Assembly (NCBI RefSeq): GCF_014701235.1
Contig: NZ_AP022873.1
Location: 1,116,001-1,180,000 of the forward strand
Reading direction: 5' to 3'
Source of the DNA: Dissulfurispira thermophila
GTDB lineage: Bacteria > Nitrospirota > Thermodesulfovibrionia > Thermodesulfovibrionales > Dissulfurispiraceae
Length of the DNA: 64,000 nucleotides
How positions within the stretch are numbered: position 1 is the stretch's first letter; every line of letters starts with the position of its first letter. A program made the translations under genes and the position numbers. This document shows, one piece after another, positions 42,089 to 50,104 of the stretch. Below the pieces are notes generated by a model that had not been told where the DNA came from, did not search any database, and saw only the letters and a program-made list of their open reading frames with translations.

Positions 42089-43378
42089 ATGCCAGAGATA
42101 ATTTTAGAGACAAAGGGTCTTACAAAATCCTATCCTATGAGCGGAGGTAAAGAACTTTCCGTGCTTGAGGATATCAATATTCAGGTAAGAGAAGGTGAAT
42201 TCGTCTCAATTCTCGGACCTTCGGGAGCTGGTAAATCTACTCTCCTAAGAATACTCGTGGGTTTGACAACTCCTTCTAAAGGAGAAGTCCTCTATCATGG
42301 CATTCCCTTGCCAAAGGCTTATCCGAAGATTGCTATGGTATTTCAGAGTTTTGCGCTGTTTCCTTGGCTTACAGTTCTTGAGAATGTCGAACTTGGTTTA
42401 AAGTCTCAGGGTCTTTCTGATGATGTAGCAAGAGAGAAATCTGTAAGGATGCTCGACATTGTCGGACTGGATGGATTTGAAGATGCTTATCCAAGAGAAC
42501 TCTCAGGGGGCATGAGGCAAAGAGTTGGTATAGCCCGTGCTATTGTTGTGGAGCCAGAGATTCTTTTTATGGATGAGCCGTTTTCAGCCCTTGATATTCT
42601 TACTGCAGATAATCTGAGAGGTGAGCTGTTAGATTTGTGGATCAAGAAAAAAATGCCTATCAAATCTATTATATTTGTAACTCATAACATTGAAGAGGCT
42701 GCGTTTCTTTCTGACAGGGCAATTGTTTTAAGTCATAATCCCGGGAGGGTTAAAGCAGACTTTTTTATTGACCTTCCACATGAGAGGGACAAAAACTCAA
42801 GAGAATTCAAGCATACTGTGGACAGGATTTTCACCATCCTCACGAGACCAACAAAGGAAGTGTCTTTTTTGCTCGAAAAGGAGAGGTACCAATTCTTGCC
42901 TCATGTGAAGATCGGAGCTATTGCTGGCTTAATAGAGATGGTGCATGACAAAGGAGACAGAGTTGATATTTCAATCCTTGCATCTGACCTTAGTATGGAG
43001 GTTGATGACATATTCCCGCTCATTGAGGCTTCGGTTTTTCTTGGATTTGGAGAGATTAGAGAAGGAGATTTTATTATCACCGACATGGGCAGGCAATTCT
43101 CAGAGGCTGATACCCTGAAAAAGAAGGAGCTATTCAGAACTACTGCTCTGAACAACATACAATTGCTGAAACAGATCATGCATGTTTTACAGACAACTTC
43201 AAAACACAGGATGTCAGAAGATTTCTTTTTGGAAATCCTCGGAAACCATTTCACTCCAGATGAGGCATGGAACCAGCTTGAGACTGCCATTGACTGGGGT
43301 AGATATGCAGAACTTTTTGCATATGATTACGATAGTGGAGAATTATATCTTGAAGAAGAAGAAGTAGTAGAAAAATAA
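42089..43378 (+). CDS. ABC transporter ATPase with C-terminal AAA-associated domain
   Basis: 429 residues. ABC domain with Walker A GPSGAGKS (about 44), Q-loop FQSFALFPW, signature LSGGMRQR and Walker B ILFMDEPFSALD, then about 170 residues of the AAA-associated C-terminal domain (PF09821 type), likely a regulatory winged-helix-like part. Start at ATG 42089 behind GTGGAG. Energises the permease encoded 12 bases upstream. Confidence 0.9.
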   Translation: MPEIILETKGLTKSYPMSGGKELSVLEDINIQVREGEFVSILGPSGAGKSTLLRILVGLTTPSKGEVLYHGIPLPKAYPKIAMVFQSFALFPWLTVLENVELGLKSQGLSDDVAREKSVRMLDIVGLDGFEDAYPRELSGGMRQRVGIARAIVVEPEILFMDEPFSALDILTADNLRGELLDLWIKKKMPIKSIIFVTHNIEEAAFLSDRAIVLSHNPGRVKADFFIDLPHERDKNSREFKHTVDRIFTILTRPTKEVSFLLEKERYQFLPHVKIGAIAGLIEMVHDKGDRVDISILASDLSMEVDDIFPLIEASVFLGFGEIREGDFIITDMGRQFSEADTLKKKELFRTTALNNIQLLKQIMHVLQTTSKHRMSEDFFLEILGNHFTPDEAWNQLETAIDWGRYAELFAYDYDSGELYLEEEEVVEK

Positions 43379-43449
43379 AGGAAAAAGGCTTAAGGTAACT
43401 TCATTTGTTATCACTGGCTATCAGCCTCTATCTGCTGATATAATATTAC

Positions 43450-44280
43450 ATGCCCAAGATACCTTTCGTCAAACCCGCTACATCTTCTATATTCAGGTTT
43501 ATTGATATAGTCATATTGCTTCTATCCTATACTCTTTCGAGTTTTTGCTATGCCTATGATATCGGTTATCAGGGCACCCATATACTCACACATGGCGCGC
43601 TGGAAGAGCTTGCAAAGGTATTCGAAAAAAAATACGGCAAGAGCATTTTTGTTAAGGGAGGCGGTTGCGCTGACGGGATAGCAGTTGTTGCAAATAATAG
43701 ACTCGAAATGGGAGGTATATGCTGCCCATTGAATAATGATGTAGCAAAAAAGAATAATCTGATTGCTCATGAGGTTGCATCAGATATCAAAGTGGTAATC
43801 GTTAATCCTAAAAATCCTTTGACAAATCTTTCATTAAAACAGGTATCAGACATTCACAAGGGGCATATAAAAAAATGGAAAGAGGTTGGTGGATATAATA
43901 AACCAATAGCTGTTATTTTCAGACAGCACTGCCAGGACAAGGAAGAACCTGTCAGGGAACTACTCGGCATAGATAAAATTTCAGAAAAGGCTATTGTAGT
44001 CAATACTGATAAAGAGGTTATCGAATATGTTGAAAAATTTCCTGCTGCTATAGGTATAACAAGCAGGGTTTTTGCTAAAAAGGCAAGGGTGAAGATGATT
44101 AATATAGATGGAATCTCTCCAACACCTGAAAATACAGAAAAGGGCATTTATAAATTAAAAGGAGGGCTTTATGTTATTACAAAAGGACAGCCATCAGGCG
44201 ATGTGAAGAAATTCATAGATTTTATTCTAAGTAGAGAAGGACAATCTATAATAGGTAAGGAATTTGCAAAGGTGAAATGA
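43450..44280 (+). CDS. PstS-like periplasmic binding protein paired with a histidine kinase
   Basis: 276 residues. N-terminal hydrophobic segment (about 17-35) as signal peptide, then a PBP-like phosphate-type fold: a HTLxxxALEELA-like start (THILTHGALEELAKVFEKKYG), GGGCADGIAVVANNRLEMG, IVNPKNPLTNLSLKQVSDIHKGHIKKW and VTKGQPSGDVKKFIDFILSREGQ. CADG and GGICCPL contain extra Cys. The stop overlaps the kinase ATG (ATGA), so a sensory role with the kinase is likely; it may also feed the ABC transporter upstream. Same start module as the ABC permease gene. Confidence 0.82.
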   Translation: MPKIPFVKPATSSIFRFIDIVILLLSYTLSSFCYAYDIGYQGTHILTHGALEELAKVFEKKYGKSIFVKGGGCADGIAVVANNRLEMGGICCPLNNDVAKKNNLIAHEVASDIKVVIVNPKNPLTNLSLKQVSDIHKGHIKKWKEVGGYNKPIAVIFRQHCQDKEEPVRELLGIDKISEKAIVVNTDKEVIEYVEKFPAAIGITSRVFAKKARVKMINIDGISPTPENTEKGIYKLKGGLYVITKGQPSGDVKKFIDFILSREGQSIIGKEFAKVK

Positions 44281-46019
44281 AAAATATCTGGCTGAGCCTT
44301 TCTATCAGACATAAGCTTGCATCCATTATCTTTCTGATTGTAATCGCTTTAATAATAATAATATTTCCTGTGACTTCTCGTATTATTAAGCTCTCTCTTT
44401 TAAGACAACAGCACGAACACCTTACAAGCATAAAAAATCTCGTTATAAAGCTTTTCGAGGATTATCAGAGTAAGGTTACTAATTATACAAGATTGTTCAG
44501 CAATGACAGGGAACTAAAAGATACACTCTTTTATCACACTGAACTTGCAGGTGAAAGGGAACATCCATTAAGAGCAGTAGAGAGATTATTCAGTTCATTT
44601 GATATAAGTTCTATAGAACTGATTGACAGCAAAGGCGATGTGGTAGCTATTGCAGAAAAACCTGCTGTTTTTGGTCAGAACAGGCTATCTGACTCATTGA
44701 TTAGAAGGGCATTAAAAGGTAATGTGGCATCAGGTATAGAGCTTACTGATAAAGGGTTTTTGATAAAGGCATCTGCTCCTGTTTATTATAACGAAAATCA
44801 GATTATAGGAGTCATTACATCAGGGATACTCCTGGATAACATCTTGCTGTCAAGAATAAAACAGTTGAGTAACACAGATATAGTTGTTGTAGATAGCAAA
44901 GAGACAATAATATCTTCTACAAATGCTGACAAAACTGAAATCAGAAATTTCTCTGAACTCCTGAAAGATAATGCACAGGAATATATTATTGTTGAGTTTC
45001 CACTCGTAGATATGTCAGGTTATACAATTGGTGCCATCAAGATTCTACAGGAAAATAAACTTCCCGAAATTATTGCAAGGGCTCATTTTGTATTTTTTGT
45101 ATTACTTGTCATTATATCTTTCGTATCTATTTCTATTCTATTTATTGCCTTAAAAAAAATGATGTCACCAATTGTGAAACTAAAGGAAGGCGCAGCAATA
45201 ATAGGGAAGGGAGAGTTTGGTTATAGAATACCTGTAACAACACAGGATGAGTTTGGCGAACTGTCAAAAAGTTTCAACAGCATGGCGCAAAGCCTTGAAA
45301 ATCTCCATATAATGGAAGAAAGACTTCGCCAGTCAGAGCGATTTGCTGCTGTGGGAAGATTTGCAGCAGGCATTGCCCATGAAATAAATAATCCAATAGG
45401 AAATATTATAGGTATATCAAAATTAATGCTCAAGGGAGAATTGAAAGACAGAGACAAAGATGACATTGAAACAATTATAAAGAATGCTGACAGATGCGCA
45501 AGGATAACAAGAGATCTACTTATGTATTCACGACAGTCTTTACCTAACAAGGAGATAATATCTGTAAAGGAACTTGTTAATGATTCTATTAATGCAGTCA
45601 GGCAAAAAATCAATTCAAAGGATATAGAGATTAAGACAGAGATAGCCGATGGTTTGACAGATATATATGCAGATCCGCTACAGATAAGCCAAGTATTAAA
45701 TAATATCCTGATGAACGCTGTGCAATCAATAGAATATTCAGGCAATATTACTATTGAGGTTATGCCTTTAGGCAAAGACATGGTTGATATAGTAGTTACA
45801 GATACAGGATGCGGCATGGATGAAGATGTCAGACGAAGGGTATTTGATCCATTTTTTACAACAAAGGCAGTTGGCGAAGGCACTGGCCTAGGTCTTGCTA
45901 TAAGTTATAGTATAGTGCAGAATCACGGAGGGGAATTATTAGTGGAAAGCATAAAAGGACAGGGAAGCACATTTGTAGTGAGGCTTCCTTTAAGAGGCGT
46001 GGATGGACAGACAGTTTAG
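44277..46019 (+). CDS. Sensor histidine kinase with double-Cache-like sensor
   Basis: 580 residues. Membrane helix at about 12-34, periplasmic region of about 230 residues of the dCache/sCache type (SIELIDSKGDVVAIAEKP, GVITSGILLDNI), second helix about 263-288, HAMP, HisKA with His368 in HEINNPIG, HATPase_c with NNILMNAVQSIEYSG, DTGCGM and GTGLGLA. It overlaps the binding-protein gene by 4 bases and the regulator gene by 17. Probably receives its signal directly or through the PstS-like protein. Confidence 0.9.
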   Translation: MKNIWLSLSIRHKLASIIFLIVIALIIIIFPVTSRIIKLSLLRQQHEHLTSIKNLVIKLFEDYQSKVTNYTRLFSNDRELKDTLFYHTELAGEREHPLRAVERLFSSFDISSIELIDSKGDVVAIAEKPAVFGQNRLSDSLIRRALKGNVASGIELTDKGFLIKASAPVYYNENQIIGVITSGILLDNILLSRIKQLSNTDIVVVDSKETIISSTNADKTEIRNFSELLKDNAQEYIIVEFPLVDMSGYTIGAIKILQENKLPEIIARAHFVFFVLLVIISFVSISILFIALKKMMSPIVKLKEGAAIIGKGEFGYRIPVTTQDEFGELSKSFNSMAQSLENLHIMEERLRQSERFAAVGRFAAGIAHEINNPIGNIIGISKLMLKGELKDRDKDDIETIIKNADRCARITRDLLMYSRQSLPNKEIISVKELVNDSINAVRQKINSKDIEIKTEIADGLTDIYADPLQISQVLNNILMNAVQSIEYSGNITIEVMPLGKDMVDIVVTDTGCGMDEDVRRRVFDPFFTTKAVGEGTGLGLAISYSIVQNHGGELLVESIKGQGSTFVVRLPLRGVDGQTV

Positions 46020-47370
46020 GATTTTAGTAATAGATGATGAAGAGACCATGCTCAGGATAATCAGCAGATCTCTTGAACAGGACAATTATATTGTCGAGAC
46101 CTTCAGAACTGGCACTGATGCTATATCCCGACTCCATAATGGCGATGTAGATATTGTTATTACAGACCTTATGTTGCCTGATAGAGATGGCTTTGATGTG
46201 ATTAAAGAGACGCATGCTATTGATGAAAACATACCCGTAGTGGTAATTACAGCTTATTCGAGTATTGAGTCTGCAGTGAAGGCAATAAAATCAGGGGCTT
46301 ATGATTTTATTCCAAAACCTTTTGATCCTGAACATATCTCTATCGTTGTCAAAAGGGCTGTTGAGACAAGAAACCTGAAGCTCGAAAATATTGGCCTTAA
46401 GATGAAATTGAAAGACCTGCCTGACTCTAGCGAGATTATTGGCACAAGCCATGCAATGCAGCAGGTATTCGATATGATAGAAAAGGTAAAAAATACAGAT
46501 GGAACCGTACTCCTTATTGGCGAAAGCGGAGTTGGTAAAGAGCTTGTTGCACGTGCAATTCATTACAAGAGCAAAAGATCAGAAAAGCCTTTTATAGCTA
46601 TAAATTGCGGGGCACTGCCTGATGAACTTCTGGAATCAGAATTATTCGGTTATGAAAAGGGTGCATTTACAGGTGCCATAAACAGAAAGATAGGACTGTT
46701 TGAGGCTGCTAATGGTGGCACGGTTTTTTTAGATGAGGTCAGCAGTATAAGCCAGATGATGCAGGTAAAGCTTCTCAGATTTCTCCAGGAGAGAAGCTTT
46801 ATGAGACTTGGCGGTAAAGAGACTATATCTGTTGATGTAAGAATTATAGCTGCAACCAATGAATATCTCAGGGATGCGGTTAACAAAGGTGTATTCAGAA
46901 AAGACCTTTATTATCGGTTGAATGTTATTCCCATTGAGATACCCCCTTTGAGAGAAAGGAGAGAGGACATACCACTCCTCATAAGGCATTTTATCAGGAA
47001 ATTCTCTCTCAAAATCAGTAAAGATATTAAAGGCATTGACAGACAAGCAGAAGAACTGCTTAAAAATTATAAGTGGGAAGGTAATGTGAGGGAATTAGAA
47101 AATGTGATAGAAAGAGCTATTACTATAACAAACGATGCATTTATAGGTGTCAATGACATGCCTGATGAGATTAAAAATAACAAGGGGTCATTATTATTGG
47201 AAGAGACCGCGGATTATCCAACAACCCTCTCGCTTTTTGATATTGAACGGATTCATATCTCTAAGGTTCTTAAGTCAGTCAATAACAACAAGAGTAAGGC
47301 TGCCAGAATACTGGGTATTGATTACAGCACCCTCCTTAGAAAGTTGAAATCAATGGAAATAGATATATAG
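46003..47370 (+). CDS. NtrC-family sigma-54-dependent response regulator
   Basis: 455 residues. Receiver with Asp55 (ITDLMLPD), AAA+ domain with Walker A GESGVGKE, GAFTGA at 220-225 and FLDEV, then a Fis-type helix-turn-helix (KAARILGIDYSTLLRKL). The gene ends inside a 12-bp inverted repeat, and a consensus sigma-54 promoter lies 107 bp after its stop, in front of the beta-propeller gene, which is the likely target. Confidence 0.92.
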   Translation: MDRQFRILVIDDEETMLRIISRSLEQDNYIVETFRTGTDAISRLHNGDVDIVITDLMLPDRDGFDVIKETHAIDENIPVVVITAYSSIESAVKAIKSGAYDFIPKPFDPEHISIVVKRAVETRNLKLENIGLKMKLKDLPDSSEIIGTSHAMQQVFDMIEKVKNTDGTVLLIGESGVGKELVARAIHYKSKRSEKPFIAINCGALPDELLESELFGYEKGAFTGAINRKIGLFEAANGGTVFLDEVSSISQMMQVKLLRFLQERSFMRLGGKETISVDVRIIAATNEYLRDAVNKGVFRKDLYYRLNVIPIEIPPLRERREDIPLLIRHFIRKFSLKISKDIKGIDRQAEELLKNYKWEGNVRELENVIERAITITNDAFIGVNDMPDEIKNNKGSLLLEETADYPTTLSLFDIERIHISKVLKSVNNNKSKAARILGIDYSTLLRKLKSMEIDI

Positions 47371-47401
47371 CAAAATGCAATAATTGCCTCATTTTGCTAT
47401 A
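47366..47401. promoter_or_regulatory. 12-bp inverted repeat, possible activator-binding site
   Basis: TATAGCAAAATG (47366-47377) and CATTTTGCTATA (47390-47401) are perfect complements with a 12-base spacer. It sits 76-111 bp upstream of the -24 element, the usual range for NtrC-type enhancer sites. No T run follows, so a terminator is less likely. Confidence 0.55.
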
Positions 47402-47476
47402 GTATTTTGCCATATCTGTCCCAAATAACCTATTTATCTATTCACCTATTCACGCCTTGCTGATTGCACTAATGAT

Positions 47477-47492
47477 TGGCATATTTGTTGCT
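47477..47492 (+). promoter_or_regulatory. Sigma-54 promoter of the beta-propeller gene
   Basis: TGGCAT, five bases, TTGCT, with GG and GC ten bases apart; the same six and five bases as the element at 22785-22800. A leader of about 115 bases would follow. Confidence 0.8.
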
Positions 47493-47528
47493 GTTTAAAA
47501 GATAACAACAAATTCAAGGAGGTGATAG

Positions 47529-47537
47529 ATGAACTAA
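47529..47537 (+). other. Two-codon minigene behind a perfect Shine-Dalgarno
   Basis: AAGGAGGTGATAG is followed at once by ATG AAC TAA, in the leader of the beta-propeller mRNA. The site is a near-complete match to the 3' end of 16S rRNA. It may be a start-stop regulatory element, or the leftover of a lost gene. The real gene has its own GGGGAGG 84 bases later. Confidence 0.45.
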
Positions 47538-47620
47538 ATTTATAAAAAGAGGAAACAGGAAGTAATAAATATTATGACTCTTTGACACTATTATCTATCC
47601 ATAACAAGGGGAGGAAACAA

Positions 47621-48664
47621 ATGAAACTATTAAAGACTAAAAGTTTTAAGGTTGTATTGATTTTACTCGCAATTGCTCTAATTGCTGCAGGGTATCTTTC
47701 ATTTGGAGCAAAGGATACATCTGCACAGGAGAAAAAGATTTACAAAGGCACTGTATATTCTGCCACAAGGGGCGGCCATCTGGTATTTACTACTATTACC
47801 ATTGACTCAAATAGAGAAATGATATCGGGAAGTGTTGCGGGAAGAATGCCTATACCTAATCACGAACAAGCAGATGCTATCGAGATGTCACCAGATCAGA
47901 AGTATATTTATTATCCGACATGGGATACGAGCACGCTTTATGTCATTGATATAACAAATAGAACAAATCCAAAAGTAGTAACAGAAAAAAAGATTTTTGA
48001 CAAACCAACAAGACACTGTGGAAGCCATTGGGGACCTGATGGAAAACTTTATTTCAGTTCAATGTCACAGGGAGATGTGCATGTCTTTGATATAAAAAAT
48101 CCGATAGATCCTAAACTCATGGACAGGCTTTACAAGACTACATATCTCTGTGGTGTTCAGGTGCTGGAAAATGGCAAGTATGTCTGGACATCGGATATGA
48201 AGGACCATAAGATTTATGTTTATGATGCAAAGACAGGCAATAGAATAAAAGAGATAGGGACAGGCAGAAAGGAATTTTTGCACAGGGCAAGATTAAGCCC
48301 TGATGGGAAATTGCTTTATCAGGCATCAACAGGAGCGGTGGCAGGTCAGCCTGCTGATGGCAGATTTTATATTGTAGATACAAAGGCAATGAAGATTAAA
48401 GACACAGTTGTATTTGGAGAAGATTACGATGTTCATGATGTGGCTACCACTCCTGATGGAAAGTATGCAATTGCAGCAGTAAGACGCGTGCCTCCAACTG
48501 AATACAAAGACTCTGAGTATATTGTTGTAAATCTTCAGACCAAGAAGGTACTCGGCAGCATCTCAATGTGTAAATCATGCCATGCATCATATGGTGTTAA
48601 TCCAGAGGCTAAATCAGGAAGAGAGGTATTTATTTGCGGCATTCAGATTGCATGGGAAAAGTAG
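47621..48664 (+). CDS. Exported beta-propeller protein with C-terminal heme c motif
   Basis: 347 residues from ATG 47621. Signal peptide or anchor at about 9-30 (VVLILLAIALIAAGYL), then repeated blades with DGK(L/Y) turns: ADAIEMSPDQKYIYYPTWD, GSHWGPDGKLYFSS, VLENGKYVWTSD, RLSPDGKLLYQAST, ATTPDGKYAIAAV. Near the C-terminus is CKSCH (Cys317, Cys320, His321). A periplasmic redox role is implied by heme and export; similar in fold to YVTN/cytochrome-d1 propellers, but no enzyme family is recognised. Controlled by a sigma-54 promoter and followed by a strong terminator. Confidence 0.75.
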   Translation: MKLLKTKSFKVVLILLAIALIAAGYLSFGAKDTSAQEKKIYKGTVYSATRGGHLVFTTITIDSNREMISGSVAGRMPIPNHEQADAIEMSPDQKYIYYPTWDTSTLYVIDITNRTNPKVVTEKKIFDKPTRHCGSHWGPDGKLYFSSMSQGDVHVFDIKNPIDPKLMDRLYKTTYLCGVQVLENGKYVWTSDMKDHKIYVYDAKTGNRIKEIGTGRKEFLHRARLSPDGKLLYQASTGAVAGQPADGRFYIVDTKAMKIKDTVVFGEDYDVHDVATTPDGKYAIAAVRRVPPTEYKDSEYIVVNLQTKKVLGSISMCKSCHASYGVNPEAKSGREVFICGIQIAWEK

Positions 48665-48686
48665 TCTCATAAAACCCTCCCTGTGC

Positions 48687-48717
48687 AAGACAGCCCGCCC
48701 TCAGGCGGGCTGTCTTT
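48687..48717 (+). terminator. Strong factor-independent terminator
   Basis: Thirteen GC-rich base pairs, AAGACAGCCCGCC to GGCGGGCTGTCTT, with loop CTCA, 22 bases after the beta-propeller stop. Confidence 0.88.
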
Positions 48718-48793
48718 AAAATAAATTTTATGTTATTATTCTAAAAAAGAAAAATGGGCACAGAAAAGTTTCTGACTTTTTGGGATAAAGGTA

Positions 48794-49990
48794 ATGAACA
48801 TATTTTATCTCGCATTTAAGAATATAAGAAGAAAGACATTCAGAAGTATTGCCCTTATTCTCTGTGTTGCAATTGTTTCCGGGCTGCTTTTTGCTGGCTC
48901 TATAAGTATGAAAGGTATTTTGACAAGTGTAAGCCTTGGAGCAAAAAGACTCGGTGCAGATCTTATGGTCGTACCAAAAGGTTATGAGGAAAATATCCGT
49001 TCTACTATTATCGCAGGCAAGCCTTCTACACTTTATATGTCGTATGATGTAGTAAATAAAATCAAAAATATTAAAGGCGTAAAACAGGTATCACCGCAGT
49101 TGTTTTTGAAGTCAACCACATATCCTTGTTGTACAGATGTTGATGTAATGCTTATAGCATTTGATCCAATGTCTGATTTCACTATAGGGCCATGGCTCAA
49201 ACAGGCAATCAGCAGACAACTTAGAAAAGATGAGATTATCATCGGCAGATCTATTCCTGTTGCAATAGGTGATAAGATGACATTTTACGGCAAACAACTT
49301 ACTGTCGTAGGAGATCTTTCTGAGACAGGATTTGATTATATTGATAGAGGGGTCTTTATGACATTTGAGACCGCCCGTGATATGATAGTACATTCAAAAG
49401 AAAAGGCAGTAGAACCTTTAAAAATTGCTGAAGACTCTATTTCAACAGTCTTGGTTCAACTCGACCCATCCATATCTGCTGAAAGGGCTACAATCTATGT
49501 AGAGTATGAAGTGCCTGATGTCAAGGCAATTGCCTCAGAAGATGTTGTTGGAACTGTAAAAAGACAGTTGCTTGTGCTTTTGAAGGTGCTTGTCGGAGCA
49601 GGCATTGTTTTATGGGCAATTACTGTTGTTATGATTACAGTTGTATTTTCGATGATTGTTAATGAGAGGCAGAGAGAACTGGGTATCCTTCGTTCGTTAG
49701 GTGCAGAGAGCATGTCGATTTTTTCCTTGATAACACTGGAGGCCATCATAATTTCAGTAATCGGAGGAATCACAGGTATTGCAGCAGGGGGTGGCATCCT
49801 TTATTTATTGAAAAAACCTGTCATGACTGCTTTTAAACTTCCTTATTTATGGCCGGGCAGTGAATTTGTTATCTTTGCAGCAATAGCAACGATACTGATT
49901 TCAACAATAACAGGAATGGTTGCTGTATTTTATCCTGCCTTTAGATGCAGCCGCATGGAACCATACGAGGCAATAAGAAAAGGCGAATAG
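48794..49990 (+). CDS. FtsX/MacB-like ABC permease without adjacent ATPase
   Basis: 398 residues. N-terminal membrane helix (about 18-38), a large periplasmic domain (about 40-255; includes a CC pair in TYPCCTDVDVML), then three helices near the C-terminus with the ERQRELGILRSLGA loop that contacts the ATPase. This is the FtsX-like/MacB/DevC layout. No ATP-binding gene lies within reach on either side. Function unknown; such permeases move lipids, peptides or transmit force. Confidence 0.87.
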   Translation: MNIFYLAFKNIRRKTFRSIALILCVAIVSGLLFAGSISMKGILTSVSLGAKRLGADLMVVPKGYEENIRSTIIAGKPSTLYMSYDVVNKIKNIKGVKQVSPQLFLKSTTYPCCTDVDVMLIAFDPMSDFTIGPWLKQAISRQLRKDEIIIGRSIPVAIGDKMTFYGKQLTVVGDLSETGFDYIDRGVFMTFETARDMIVHSKEKAVEPLKIAEDSISTVLVQLDPSISAERATIYVEYEVPDVKAIASEDVVGTVKRQLLVLLKVLVGAGIVLWAITVVMITVVFSMIVNERQRELGILRSLGAESMSIFSLITLEAIIISVIGGITGIAAGGGILYLLKKPVMTAFKLPYLWPGSEFVIFAAIATILISTITGMVAVFYPAFRCSRMEPYEAIRKGE

Positions 49991-50041
49991 CCCTTTACCC
50001 TTGAACTCATTTTATGATATTCTAATTAACTCATTGCAGTA

Positions 50042-50090
50042 ATGCCTTCGGCGAAAACGCCTTCGGCGATTCAAAGTTCAAAGTTCAAAG
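50042..50090. repeat. Short repeats before ilvB
   Basis: Direct repeat GCCTTCGGCGA (two copies, 50044-50069 region) followed by three copies of TTCAAAG (50070-50089). Non-coding, between the FtsX-like gene and ilvB. Confidence 0.6.
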
Positions 50091-50104
50091 TGAGGAACAA
50101 AATT

